Source of the DNA: Dioscorea cayenensis subsp. rotundata
Lineage: Eukaryota > Streptophyta > Magnoliopsida > Dioscoreales > Dioscoreaceae
Length of the DNA stretch: 64,000 nucleotides
Direction of reading: 5' to 3'
NCBI RefSeq assembly: GCF_009730915.1
Contig: NC_052475.1
Coordinates: forward strand, 23,497,016 to 23,561,015
Below the pieces are notes generated by a model. That model was not told where the DNA came from. It made no database searches and was given only the letters and a program-made list of their open reading frames with translations. Made by a program: the position numbers and the translations under genes. Every line of letters starts with the position of its first letter. Position 1 is the first letter of the stretch. Positions 34,101 through 45,784 of the stretch are shown here, one piece after another.

Positions 34101-35935
34101 ATCATTAATTAATTTTTCTGGGGAAATTCTTTATGTTTTTTTTTTACAATTTCTTTATTTTAAATCATTTCCTTCTATCTAGACTGTGGGAAAGAAAGGT
34201 ATTTTAAGGCTTAGAAGGGCTACATAATGAGATACCGAATCCTCAAAGGTTCCTTTGAGGTGATTATCTTTGATTTTTTTCAGGCAAATTTTGGCTTTTC
34301 ACCCACACAAATTTTGAGGTGATAAAAATTGACATGAATCCATGCATACAAAGATTGCCCATTTTTGAACGTAATAGCTTACAAAATCACCTGCATTTGC
34401 CTGATTGGCATCCTGAGCAAGTTGCTGGAGTCCTCGTGTAACCTCATGAAAAATACTTTACTAATTGCTTGTTTGTTTAAACTTTTTTAATGGTGAGTGT
34501 TAGAGCACCCAAAAACTTAAGAACTAATGAAAAATAGATTCACATATGAAAAAGTACGGAAATCCTGGACCAGCTTGTCAGCTAGTACAAGGTACCAGCA
34601 AAACTGTAATGAACCACACCTAAACAATGAGAATCAAATTAAATAAATCCTGAACACCAAACAATCGTCGATCATCGCAAACCAATAAGAAAATGAAAGT
34701 AATCAACATTCTCATTTCAGTGTGACAAATCATTGTAAGCGGGTAGAAATGCGGGTAGAAATGCAAGAGGATAACCTTAAAACCGTAACGACACATCAAC
34801 ACATGGAATCATTCATCACAATCTGAAAGAAACTGGTAGTGACCATAGAATCACTTGGAGCAACCAAAATTACATTTGATTATATGCTCACTGTAAGTAG
34901 GGTGGTAGTAAAAACGCAATAATGAGAAAACTTGTGTAGGAAACCAGGAATACATCCACAAAATAGTTTACTTTCTCAGACCAGTTACATGTTAAAGGAT
35001 TAAGTTCCTGCAAAACATGTCAGTTGGGTGCTCAACCAATTATACTACTAGATATATTACAACAAATGGGGGAAATTTTCCAAATCCTATCATGATATCA
35101 TCACTCTTCTTGATCCAAAAGAATTGCTTTCTTGGCATATAACAGCCTAACGAAATCTCTCAGCAGAATCTCATGTTTAATAGGAAAACTAAAAGGCACT
35201 ACAACAATACTAAGTTCTTCAATGATCTAAATTGAATTCCTAATAAGCTGCAAACACACTCCAATTCTCAATCAGAGGTGACATAAAATGGAAATAAAGG
35301 TGTCTTAAAACAGTTCAGCATTCATTTGTCTAACAATTGCATATAGATTGTCCGAAACATGAGGTTGACAAAAACAATAATCTTCATCCTAATGTCAAAA
35401 CACTTACCTTAAAATGATCAAGAAAGGCACTAGAGCAAAACTGCATCTTCAGATGATCTAAATTGATTTCCTAATAAGCAGCAAACACACTCCAATGCTG
35501 AATTAAAAATCACTCCATAGGATCACATAAGTGTATTCCAATTGTTGTTTATTCATCACAAACCCCTTCACCAACTGGATTTCCAAATTGAGAAACAAGC
35601 CAAGTGGAAATGAACTGCTTGAGACTAGCTATCTTACAAAGAAAATCCTTTTAAAACAGACTGCACTTTCTCTGAGCATTCAGTACCTTCAAAAACAAAG
35701 GTAGCTCAAATGGCACCAATACACAGCAAGAGCCATAATATAATTTTAAACAATCAACACAAACAAGTAAAGGTAGCAACTAAATTCATCTCAAAATCCT
35801 CTAATTAGATAATATGAAATTCAGGACAATGCCATGACAGAGAACACTCAAAACGAGTTCTAGCATTCAAAACAAATCAAAATAACAGCAGCAGCCCACA
35901 AAATTACTCATAAAAATCGTATCTTTCCTCACAGT
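34101..35935. other. Intergenic region between AP-4 beta and RPL37
   Basis: No credible coding frame. It contains a pair of direct repeats of about 65 bp (35217 and 35448). The part nearest 35935 is the RPL37 3' UTR side. Moderate AT content, unlike the deserts further right. Confidence 0.5.
35215..35515. repeat. Spaced direct repeat, about 65-bp units
   Basis: Two copies, at about 35222-35280 and 35453-35510, share GATCTAAATTGA, TTCCTAATAAG and GCAAACACACTCCAAT with few differences. The copies are about 231 bp apart, which suggests a local tandem duplication that has decayed. Confidence 0.8.
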
Positions 35936-36488
35936 TTAAGATGAGGCAGCAACCGCCGCCTTGCTCCTTGGAGCTGCTTGAGTACCTGAAACCCGACAAA
36001 GAAATTTAAAAAAAAAAAAAAAGGAAAGAAACAAGCATTTGAAGAAGGGACATCAAAGAACCAAAGAATACCTTCACGGAAATTACTCTTGAACCGTCGT
36101 GGAAGGTGGCGGAGATACCTCATTCTCCCAGTGCCAGTCGTCTTCCTCCTTATCGCCTTCACGCTCCAATTATCTACTCAAAAAACTTCCAAAAATCAAC
36201 CAAAAATCCAACAAGAAAATACACCAAGAAAAATAAAACATAAGAGATCCAAATAGATCACATTTGCGGATGCGAGCAGAGGGGTAACCACAGGCGGCGC
36301 AGCGGCTCTTCTGGAGATGAAAGCTGCGGCGGCCGCAGCGGACGCAGAGAGTGTGTGTCTTGTTGCGCCGCTTGCCGAAGCTCCCCGTTCCCTTACCCTG
36401 AAATCAACGAAGTGACGAAAAATTAGGGAGAGATCGAAGAGCTAGGGTTCCGGCGAGGGCGGCGGCCGCCGCCGCGTTGGCTTACCAT
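35936..36488 (-). CDS. RPL37: 60S ribosomal protein L37 (eL37)
   Basis: Small zinc-binding protein of the cytosolic large ribosomal subunit. Four minus-strand exons: 36488-36486 (only the ATG), 36397-36262, 36173-36072, 35985-35936. They join in phase to 96 aa, the normal length. The protein starts [20 protein letters not shown] and has the C2C2 zinc motif Cys19, Cys22, Cys34, Cys37 (CVRCG...CAACG). It continues with the conserved [17 protein letters not shown] segment and a C-terminus rich in Ala, Lys and Ser. The first intron lies directly after the start codon, and all borders are GT/AG. The gene lies 2.2 kb upstream of, and on the same strand as, AP-4 beta, with separate promoters. Confidence 0.97.
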
Positions 36489-36500
36489 TGCGCGAACGAG

Positions 36501-36770
36501 AAAACCCTAGAGAGGAGGGAAGGTTGGTGTCGGGGATTGACAAGTTTTATAGGTTAAATCAACGGTTAAGATTATGCGATCTGTTTGATTAGATTAGAGC
36601 ATTGATCAAACGGGTCGGATCTTTTTTACATCCGAAAAACCGGTGGGGCTAAAATCCGTTAACTTAATCAGGTGTACAATGACCTGTTGGTGTTGGACCT
36701 TTCAAAAGGCACAAACATACCTTAGGCCTCTTTGTTTAAAGGCCCATTATATCTTCTCATTTAGGGCCCA
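36501..36770 (-). promoter_or_regulatory. RPL37 promoter: telo-box, pyrimidine-rich leader, site II motifs
   Basis: Just upstream of the RPL37 ATG are an AAACCCTA telo-box (36502-36509) and, on the gene strand, a pyrimidine-rich CTTCCCTCCTCTCT stretch that could mark the start of the transcript. Further upstream are two GGCCCA site II-type elements (36741 and 36764). Telo-boxes together with site II elements are well known in plant ribosomal protein promoters, so co-regulation with other translation genes is expected. Confidence 0.65.
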
Positions 36771-37188
36771 TTAGAACATATCTACCACGGAGATGTGGTT
36801 TTTTTTTCTGAAAGATTTATTTTATAAAAAGAAATACTTTTTATTTTATTTTTCCTTTTAGAAACCATCTTAAATGTGCAACTAAGAAAATATAAATTAA
36901 TTTATTTATTTTTATGAAATATACTTCTAAAGTTGTAGCATGTATTATTCTCTCCATTATTATATAATTAGTGCATTTAGGTTATATGTCTCAATGATTG
37001 TTTAGTTTGAGAACTATGAGTTAAAATTTATTAAACGAATGTTAATTTTCATGTAAAAAGAAAATATTGAAATTAAGTTATTAAAATTGAGGATTTTTTT
37101 TATTTTGTTATCTTAAATAATATGATATATTTATTACTAATCACAACCACAATGATATATATCTACTTAAATATAGTATATTTGAAAA
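36771..37188. other. AT-rich spacer
   Basis: Very AT-rich sequence between the RPL37 promoter and the truncated LINE; nothing else seen. Confidence 0.6.
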
Positions 37189-37189
37189 G

Positions 37190-38395
37190 GTGAATAAACC
37201 ACTTCGAATAAAAAAAAGGAACAAGTACAAAAACCCACATGCCTTAACTATACAGACGAGTCAAGGCACAACAACAAAACAAAGGACCATCACCTAATCC
37301 ACAAGAAGTGGCACAGTACAAGCAGGAGAACAACAAAAGAAAGAAGGAACAATAAACTGACAAAAAGGCGCCACACAACGCCAGCACAAAAACAACAACT
37401 AGCATGTGGACTGGGCCAAAGTGTCCTCATAAGGCACAACGCCTCCTAACTCCTCCGAAGGCAACACTCCTCCTAACTCCTCCACCCGAGGTCCATCAAG
37501 GAACAGGCTATGGCGAATGGCATCAGCGGGGGCTTCCAACTTCGCTCTAGACCCCTCAGCAACTGAAGTAAACCAAGATAATAGTATATGATCAATTTTA
37601 ATGGTAAGAACATGCGCAGACAAACAATTAGCATTAAAAATGCAATTATTTCTAACAGTCCAAATGTTCCAAATAATTGCTTTAACAACTAGATCCCCCA
37701 ACTCCCGACAATCATTCCTCAGCGAGGAACGCCAAGAATCCCAAACCAAATGCATGAACATAGGAGCCTCCGGGAGCTGAAAGAGACGCACAAAGTAGTC
37801 CCATACTTGTTTAGCAAACGAACACTGGAGAAACAGGTGATCCACCGTTTCCAGTCCGGCGTACACATAACACAGGTGGCAGTAGGAGCCGGTTGCATCT
37901 TCTTCTCTCTAAATTATCAAGAGAAAGAATTCTATTTTTCCAAGCGAGCCAGTTGAACAAAGTGATTTTTTTGGGGCATAAGTTACGCCAGAAAAATCGC
38001 ACAATAGGGCACCGCAACCCACCATCTATCTAGAAGCTATAAAACGATTTAACCGAGAAGTTACCATTTCCCGTAAGCCTCCACCACTTCCTATCTTCCC
38101 CACTCTCATTCGTACTCTGTAGCCGCGCCATGGTATTCTGGATATCAAGGTTAGACGAAAAGGGGGCCTGGTTACAAATGGACAGCATATCACGGATCGT
38201 ATCATTGGGTGCACTCGTCCTACTGAACTCCTCAGGCCAAATAAACATAAGGGCACAACCATTAATCCAACGATCTTTCCAAAAAAGGGACTCCGTCCCT
38301 GATCTCACACCTTGTAGTACACATCCTCTTAGAGCAGGGAGGCAACTCAGCACCCCTTCCAAAAGAAGGAAACCCTCTCTAAGAGCCTAGGGAAT
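37190..38395 (-). mobile_element. 5'-truncated LINE fragment with zf-RVT domain
   Basis: On the minus strand, from about 38362 down to 37399, broken frames encode the C-terminal part of a LINE ORF2. It includes the zf-RVT region (CPKKITLFNWLAWKNRILSL near 37980-37920, then ETVDHLFLQCSFAKQVWDYF in the 155-aa open frame 37866-37399) and the ending IWNIWTVRNNCIFNANCL. A 3' UTR follows to about 37190, whose terminus resembles that of the 11.6-kb fragment. At least two frameshifts are present. The 5' end, at about 38395, is a truncation typical of LINE insertion. No target duplication was identified. Confidence 0.8.
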
Positions 38396-41300
38396 AGGTT
38401 CCAACGCTGAAAACCATAGTTATAACGTATAACACTCACCCCACACCAAGATGCGTCAGACATGATAAGTGTATACGTTTTCTCCGCCAATTATGAAAAA
38501 TAAGTGTATATATCAATAAATATCCTAATTTTAGAATATATATCAATATATATATATATATATCAAAAATAGTGGTTAAAATTCACATTAGTCATCAAAT
38601 CTAAAAAAAATGCCATTTAAGCAAAAACATTCATTCTTATCACTTATTGTGCCTTGATTAATAGTACACTAGTTTGTCCATTATCTTAAAATCAATTTAA
38701 GTGTTGTTAAGAAAGTGTATTTCTTTTTTACCAGAGAATACACTTGGATTTTTGGCATTTGATTGCAGTAAAAAACAATCTAACATATTTATATTATCTA
38801 TAGACAAAAAAAACAAAAACAAATATGTTTGACATAATTCAAGAAGACCACAAATGAACTTCAAAACAAAAACATTTCCAAAGTATACACTGTTTGTGTG
38901 TAAAATTTAGTGAGAAATTGTTGTTATCTTGTTCTTTGTGGGAAGCCATATTCACTACTCTCACTAGATTGAAAATCATGAGTTATCACTTGGCAGCATT
39001 GGCCATTGATAGGTCAAGCTCCTGTGAGAGCTGTATAGACTATAGAGAGGGGCCATCTCCAAACACAAACATGCTGCTGCTTTCTAGAAAGGACATATCT
39101 TGCCATGTCTCCCCGGCACTCAAATTACTTTTCTCATTACATCATTTTCAACCTCTTGTGCACCAATAATTTCCCAATTTGAATATATTCACATTTCTTC
39201 ATCCTAGCAACCAAATTAAAGCACTTGTTTAAACATATTTATTAAAAGAAGAAAAAAAAATTAATAGAACAGAAAATTTGGAAGATGAAATTTGAAAATT
39301 AATGCATATCTTATGGTACAAAGACAAGAGGAAAGTGAAGAAACACCGAAAAGATTTTTTTTCTTTTACCAAAAAGATGTAAATAAAAATAAGATAATGA
39401 TATAATTTACTGATCACAAAAATAAATCGTATATAATTTGATTATATATTAACGGTATGATATTTTTTCTAAAAGTTATATCATTAAATAATTCAAAAAA
39501 TATATACATGTGAAGCATGCAACATTAGCAAAATCGGTTTTTTAACCGAAAACATTTCCAACCTTAATTTTCAAGAGAAAAAACTCTATTCTTCAAAATA
39601 TTTAGTGAAATATCTATTTTGAATTAACTATTAATTTAGATTCAAAAAAAAATATTTTTAAAAAAATAATAATTAAATAAACCACATTTAATAAGAAATC
39701 TCAAAGTACTATACAAATGCAAACTCAACATTGAAGATATATGATAAGACAGGCAATGAACTACAATGGAAAGAGAAACAAAAAACGGAGATAAAACCAA
39801 AAAAAAATAAATAAATTTCAAGTACAAAAAGACAAACTCCTAGGGGGACATGGGAAAAGATACTACAAGCAAATGTACCGAGCGTGCTCCCTACTCGATT
39901 GTCATCCCATCAAAATGATTTGACTAGCTCATTTGTTAGTTTAAAATTTTCAAACTATATTTTGTTGTTACAGTTGATCAGTCTTCTAGTCTGATTTTCT
40001 TTGTACAGTTGAGTTTTTCAATTTAATTTTCTTTGTATCGGGAGCTGCAAAAAAATCCATAACATAAACGTATCAACATGATGGACTATGGACATAATGA
40101 TTTTATAGTTAGAGAACTCTAAAATATTAATTTTTTACTCATTAATTACTTTGCAAATGATCTTTTCTCTTTTAAACGCCACATCTGTCTTCTTACATAT
40201 GTGATTGTGGTGAGAGGCAAAGAAAGCAAGACTAAAAAAGAATTACAAACACATGTTCATTTTATTGTAGTTCTCCACATATTTATATATTATTTATATA
40301 AACTGAACCATGAATTTAATTCACTTTGTACCACTATCACTATGTACCTTTAATAGATCCAGACCTACATGTATTTCCTGTGTCAATAGTTTGCTTGCAA
40401 TAGTATGCATTAATAACTCTTAATGGTTAAGAACTATTTCTACCCCTGTCACAGTGTTTGTGCAATGTTGTACTATTTAAATATATTAATTCAACCCCAA
40501 CAAATAAAAAATCAAAAAAATGCATGGCTTATTAATATGTCTCTCTCAAAGAATTCAAAATTTCTGATATTGTGGTCCACTTTGCACTCCAATGTTCAAA
40601 TACAAATGCATGTTGACAGAAAAATTCACACTCTCTTTGAGATATATGTGTATATAAAAATATATATATATATATATAACTTTTATAACTATCTCATTCA
40701 AACCAGTATATGACTCCAGACAAAAAGATATCAAATGATAAGCATACTTGGATCTGAAACTTGAACTTCAAATGCAAAGTCACAAAGAAGACAATTAAAC
40801 AAAACAATATCCCCTTAAAGTGTAGCAAAGCAAAGTGAAGAAGACCTAAAAAGCCAAACATTAATTCTCTCCAAGTAACAACTCTGAACCTTATTTCAGT
40901 GCCTATATATTATTGTCCTACAGATAAGGAAAACTCTAAGGACATGAAGACATTCATAAGCCCCAACAGCACATGAAAATCCCGTAAAAGGTGGTGAAGG
41001 ACTAGTGCATGCTTATCACCTTCTCTTTGGTGCTGTTACTTAGCCTTTAGATGCCCCATGATTTACAAGATATAAACTAAACTTTATATATATATATATA
41101 ACCATATACATGATGAAGTTTAATGTTTTTTTTATATCTTGCTCTGATGATAAGTCAAAAAATAGTCTGGTTGTCAACCTCTATTCTTGTTTTTTTCTTG
41201 TTATATCTTCTATTCAGTAAATCTCAGCACTTTATATAAATATATATATTGCTCTGAGAGTAGAATCCATTTGAAAAGTAAACCCACAAGGGACACATGG

Positions 41301-42120
41301 AGAGCAAGACATGCTTGTCTTGGCACTGGTTGAGAGCATAAAAGAGGACAAACAGTGATGGCCTTGTGTCATGGGAAACGAGCCCTAAGGACAAGGGAAA
41401 CGACAAAGAGGTTCTTGGGGTTGTTTCCCTCCATGCATGGATTTGAAATTAATGATAAGCAAATAAGAGTACTCCTGCACTGCTATATTGTATGATATAA
41501 ATATGAGTAAAAGTTTGTAACTTGAAATACTTATGTGGGGGATTTTTAAACAGTGAAACGTATGGTCCTTTTGCCTTGGCTTTTAGAAGCGCTTGTGTCC
41601 TTGTTGAGATGGGAGTAATCCCTAGGGATGCCCCTATAAGATAAGAGGACGTGGGAGTTTGGGTTAGTTACCAACTACTTTGTTTTGATTGCCTTTGTTT
41701 AGTATCTACAAAAACAGTGTTTCATCAGGCTTTTTTCTTGTCCCATTTCATGCATGGCTTGAAGGTCATATACATATCAATTATCTTCTATCATATATAT
41801 ATTGAAAAAAACAAAGACTAAGAATATATATATATATAAAGAACAGGGCAAGGCCTTAAGTACATTCAACAAAAAAAATCAAAACTCTAACACGACGCCT
41901 CACATAAAAATTAAAATAAAAATAATATTGAAAAAAAAAAAAATCCAAATTTCACTTTGATCTAAAAGGATGATGGACATAAAGAGAAACTTGAAAGGGA
42001 TTCATTCCATGGCCAACACCCATCCCTACAAGCTGTATTGTTGGTATATCTTGAAAGCAACCAGACCTACAAAAAAAATATATCTATGTCAATACACATA
42101 GATATTGCGCTTTGTATTAT
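38396..42120. other. AT-rich intergenic region upstream of OFP
   Basis: No gene recognised. It contains many TA microsatellites (for example 38548-38562, 40657-40677, 41083-41100, 41825-41839). A less AT-rich block lies at about 38930-39130, and a hairpin with 10-bp arms at about 41394-41430 (AGGGAAACGAC / GTTGTTTCCCT). Poly-A-rich stretches around 39640-39830 might be transposon debris. Confidence 0.45.
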
Positions 42121-42370
42121 TACCTCTAAATGAGTCCTTCGCAGAGCCTAGCTATCCCCACAACAATATGAACATATGAGATGTGCTATAGCATTAGTCC
42201 TTCACTAGTTAAAATCAAGGCTTATTGGTTTGGGACTACTCCCGAGACACATCAGTCCTGACACAAAAGAGGCCAACCATAAAACACTCACCCATGTCTT
42301 GCTCCTCTCTCATCAATATCATAACGTGGGCACTCACCATCCATGCACATACATAGGTATCATTAGTGTT
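42121..42370. other. Unexplained moderate-GC block upstream of OFP
   Basis: About 250 bp clearly less AT-rich than its surroundings, with no open frame. It could be a fragment of a transposable element or an upstream regulatory block of the OVATE gene 500-750 bp away. Confidence 0.35.
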
Positions 42371-42816
42371 TAATTGATTTGAGATTAAGGGTGGAGTAAG
42401 ACTAAATTGAACGTTGAGTTACGATACTAAGACTGTTAAGACATGCGCAAATATAAATAAATAAATAAATAACTAGAGGAGAAAATGGGACGTTTCAAAA
42501 TATATGATATATATTATTAATCAGTTAAAAGTATAATAATAATAATAATAAAAGAAATCAAAGGGCACTTGATGTATTTAGAAAAATTTCCCTAATAAAT
42601 ATTTTCTAAAATTTATAATTTCTCCTCATTATATCACTGTTCAATACAACAAACCTGAGAGAATTCCATCCCTTGTCTCAATATATAGAGCATCATATAA
42701 TAGGGTAATAATGAGCTCCTCATTGATCATCCCTTTTGATTCCCTTCTTTTGTTTCCTTCTTTTCAAAAACTCCCTCTATATATTTAAACTCTCCCAAAC
42801 ATCCTTCTTCTTGGCC

Positions 42817-42824
42817 TATAAATA
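42817..42824 (+). promoter_or_regulatory. TATA box of the OVATE family gene
   Basis: TATAAATA lies 57-64 bp before the ATG at 42881. A start site about 30 bp downstream would leave a leader of roughly 30 nt. A second, less standard TATATATTTAAA occurs around 42778. Confidence 0.6.
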
Positions 42825-42880
42825 CATATCTCCTTATCCTTGTTCACTTCCATCTAGCTCAAACACCTAACACACCAAAA

Positions 42881-43864
42881 ATGGACAACAAGAAGAACAC
42901 AACCACCACCAACACCGCCACCACTGCACTTAAACAAAGCCTTACACGGCTGCTCCGTCGCACAACATGCTCTACCAAGTCCGACGCCACTCACCGTCCA
43001 CCTATCTCTTTTCACAGGCCTTATTACCACCTCAACAACCTCCCACTCACTTTCAATTCACTAGAATCACATACAAACCACTCTAAGAAGAAGAAGAAGA
43101 AGAAGAATAAAAAGAAGGTGGTTAAGAAGGAGAGAAGACTCACTGAAGTTGGATCTTTCTATGAGACTGGAGAGCATGAAGGGAGGAGGTGCCCTCCAGT
43201 CTCTCCTATCTCTCCTTCAAAATACTACTCTTCCTACTTCTTTTGTTTTGACAATGAAAAGAATAGAAGGAAAAAGAAGAAGAAGAAGAAGTTGTTATCC
43301 AATGCTTATGGATTTACTACTTCTTCATCAAGCGATGAAGAACTTGGTGGCCTTTTCAGCAGTGAGGATGGAGAAGAAGGAAGAGAGGATTGTTCAGAGG
43401 CGTTCTTCTCCTCCAAGAGCTTCTCTTCTGATTCCTCAGAGTTTTACCAACGTCCTTTGTCCATTTCTTCAAAGAGAATCACTCATAAAAGGGATATCAC
43501 TTCATCTTCTTCGTCACGTCGTCGCCGCGCAAACAATGCATTTCGTCCTCTTGTTTCAATGATGTCTTATGATGATCACAAGAAGAAGAAGAAGAAGGTG
43601 AAGCCTAGAAAGTTTGTTATGGATGACAATGAAGAGGATGAAGATGAGGAAGAGAACAAGGGGATTGCTGTAGTAAAGAAGTCAAAGGATCCTTATGGAG
43701 ATTTCAGGAGCTCAATGTTAGAGATGATAGTTGAAAGGCAAATGTTTGGTCCTAGAGATCTTCAGAGACTCCTCCATTCTTATCTTTCATTGAACTCAGA
43801 CCACCACCACCCAGTCATTCTCAAAGCATTCTCTGATATCTGGGAAGCTCTTTTCAGCAACTAA
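42881..43864 (+). CDS. OFP: OVATE family protein (growth repressor)
   Basis: Intronless 327-aa gene. The C-terminal 65 residues form an OVATE domain (DPYGDFRSSMLEMIVERQ, then DLQRLLHSYLSLN and FSDIWEALF). OVATE family proteins are plant-specific nuclear/cytoplasmic regulators that repress cell elongation and act with TALE homeodomain and TRM/microtubule partners. The rest is low-complexity: runs of Lys (about residues 69-79, 130-138 and 235-240), Ser clusters and an acidic block (about 250-260). The basic runs could act as nuclear localisation signals. The start ATG has a good context (AAAATGG) and a suitable TATA box upstream. Single-exon structure is normal for the family. The exact member (OFP1-8 type is likely) is not determined. 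Confidence 0.93.
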   Translation: MDNKKNTTTTNTATTALKQSLTRLLRRTTCSTKSDATHRPPISFHRPYYHLNNLPLTFNSLESHTNHSKKKKKKKNKKKVVKKERRLTEVGSFYETGEHEGRRCPPVSPISPSKYYSSYFFCFDNEKNRRKKKKKKKLLSNAYGFTTSSSSDEELGGLFSSEDGEEGREDCSEAFFSSKSFSSDSSEFYQRPLSISSKRITHKRDITSSSSSRRRRANNAFRPLVSMMSYDDHKKKKKKVKPRKFVMDDNEEDEDEEENKGIAVVKKSKDPYGDFRSSMLEMIVERQMFGPRDLQRLLHSYLSLNSDHHHPVILKAFSDIWEALFSN

Positions 43865-45249
43865 TCAATGTTGTGTTGCCTTGTGTGTTAAGTGTTTAAT
43901 TAGTAGTTAGTGTTTGTTAATGTTAATGAAGTTGCAATATTGAGTCTTTCTTCTTCTTCTTTTACTTTGAAAGAAAGAAGAGGAAGTACTCTCTTGTTGA
44001 CATGATCAAGAAGGTACTAATTATTATTATTATTTTATTATTATTATTATTGTGTTTGAAGTTTGATGTTGTTTTTGTTCTATATGTCTCTCTGGTGTAT
44101 GGAATAAGATAATGCCTGGAGAAACTAAAGTATGGTTTGGTGGGAGAAGATGATGAGAAAGAAAAGGTCTGTTCCTTTGTCTTGATCTTAAGCAAGATAG
44201 ATTCTCTCCATTTATGGTCCCTTGTAAACTAAGGGAGAGCTTTGATTTTGAGTTGGTTGGAAGTTAAACAAGACATCAAAGGCTTTAGCATTTAATGAAA
44301 AGATAAAAGACGGTAATAGATGTGATGTTATTGAATGGGTTATCTTTTTTCAATCACTAGAGGTGCTCATTGATGGATGTTTTTTATCCTTTTTCTTCCC
44401 TTTTTTTTTTTTTTTGGTGTAGGGGTCCCAAAGCTATTTTCTTGAAACTATTTTCATATTAGATGATGTACAATACATTGTGTAATATTAAATTTAAATT
44501 TATGTGTGACTATTCCTAAAGTAATCTTTTTATAATCCTTTTGAACATGGTTATTAACTCTCATATTTCTTTTGGTATAAAATAATGAATCTAGCTAGGG
44601 GTTTAAAACAAGTTTGTTTATAAATTATTATTATTATTTTTTAAAAAAAGAAGAATGTTTGACTAGACTAGATGGTAATATGCAAAAATAAACCCAAAAG
44701 AAAGGACAACACTTTTTATTACTTTTTTATGGTCAAATTCATTCAAAAAATTAAATAAAAGGTTTTACAATATTAAAGTAAAATACACACACACACACAC
44801 ACAGCATACATTCAAAAAGAAAAAAAAGAAAGAAAAGAAAAGCAAAGAAAATTTACATGATTAGAATCATCATTAATACAACATAAATTAAACTAGAAGT
44901 AGTAGAGACACATGCGCCAATCCAAAACCAGTGGGATGAATCCATTCATCATAGTTCCATTATTACATACCATACAATAAGAACCTCAACTATTTTTTGC
45001 TGACAAAAACCATCAATAGAATTTATAGAGAGCCTATATATCCAAGTCTACAGAAGTCTTCTTAATTTAGAGCTGAATTAAAAAAAGAAAAAGAAAAAAA
45101 AAAGCAAAAAGATGGCTGCAAGCCTGCAAAGGAAAGCAACAAGTCATGAGATGTATATGCATATACTTCCAGCCAGAGCATTTAATGGCTGCTACTTTTC
45201 TTAGTATGTATATAAGTATATATATATGCAATATAAATGTTGGTTGGTT
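43865..45249. other. OFP 3' region and AT-rich DNA
   Basis: The OFP 3' UTR is probably within the first 300 bp. A TTA repeat (44020-44052), a T run (44399-44416) and a CA repeat (44788-44805) follow. No gene seen. Confidence 0.5.
44788..44805. repeat. CA dinucleotide repeat
   Basis: About nine CA units in AT-rich spacer. Confidence 0.9.
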
Positions 45250-45423
45250 TTAGATTCTCTGGACTGGAATGAGACTACAAGGCCTAGAAGAAAGGGCATT
45301 CCCTTTCATGAATGAGCTTGTTGCAGCAGTACTGATCCCTGAGAAGAGAGTGACCTTTAATGGAGGGATGTATAGGCAGAGGTTTGGTTGTGTATCCCAT
45401 TCTGCAGACCCTTTCTGTTCCTC
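45250..45423 (-). other. Unannotated 57-codon open stretch, possible exon
   Basis: On the minus strand, codons from 45423 to the TAA at 45252-45250 stay open for 57 residues. The stretch includes WDTQPNLCLYIPPLKV, FSGISTAATSSFMKGNALS and SRPCSLIPVQRI. It has no ATG near its start (one internal Met), but AAG directly before it could be a splice acceptor, so it would be a last exon. Its base composition is more balanced than the flanks. I do not recognise the peptide. It could also be a non-coding RNA or transposon piece. Confidence 0.3.
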
Positions 45424-45784
45424 TTAAACATCTCTCTCAAACCATGCATTAATGGCTTTTCTCTGAGACTACACTGCCAACTTTCTGTTCTGTCTCTGAT
45501 TGGAACAAGTTGGAAATTTGAAAATGTTTTCATTTATAGAATTGAAGAAGGCTGGGCAAGAGAGTTTATATGTATCAAGGGAGGAAATTTGGAGATGAGA
45601 TGAGACAAATGTTATGTATTTGGATGGTGGCATGGAGTTAAAGAAAGATGTCTGCATATCTGCATGGCTTTTACTGGTTTACTTTGAGACCAACTTCTAG
45701 TGGGCGCTGAATATGTTTATCAAATAGACTTGCTGTATTTATTCAACAACCTATTTTTTTATTTTGAAAAATATTTTTATTTGT

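Noticed and set aside
37399-37866. The 155-aa frame as a host gene
   Set aside because: It encodes the C-terminal zf-RVT part of a LINE and continues upstream in broken LINE frames.
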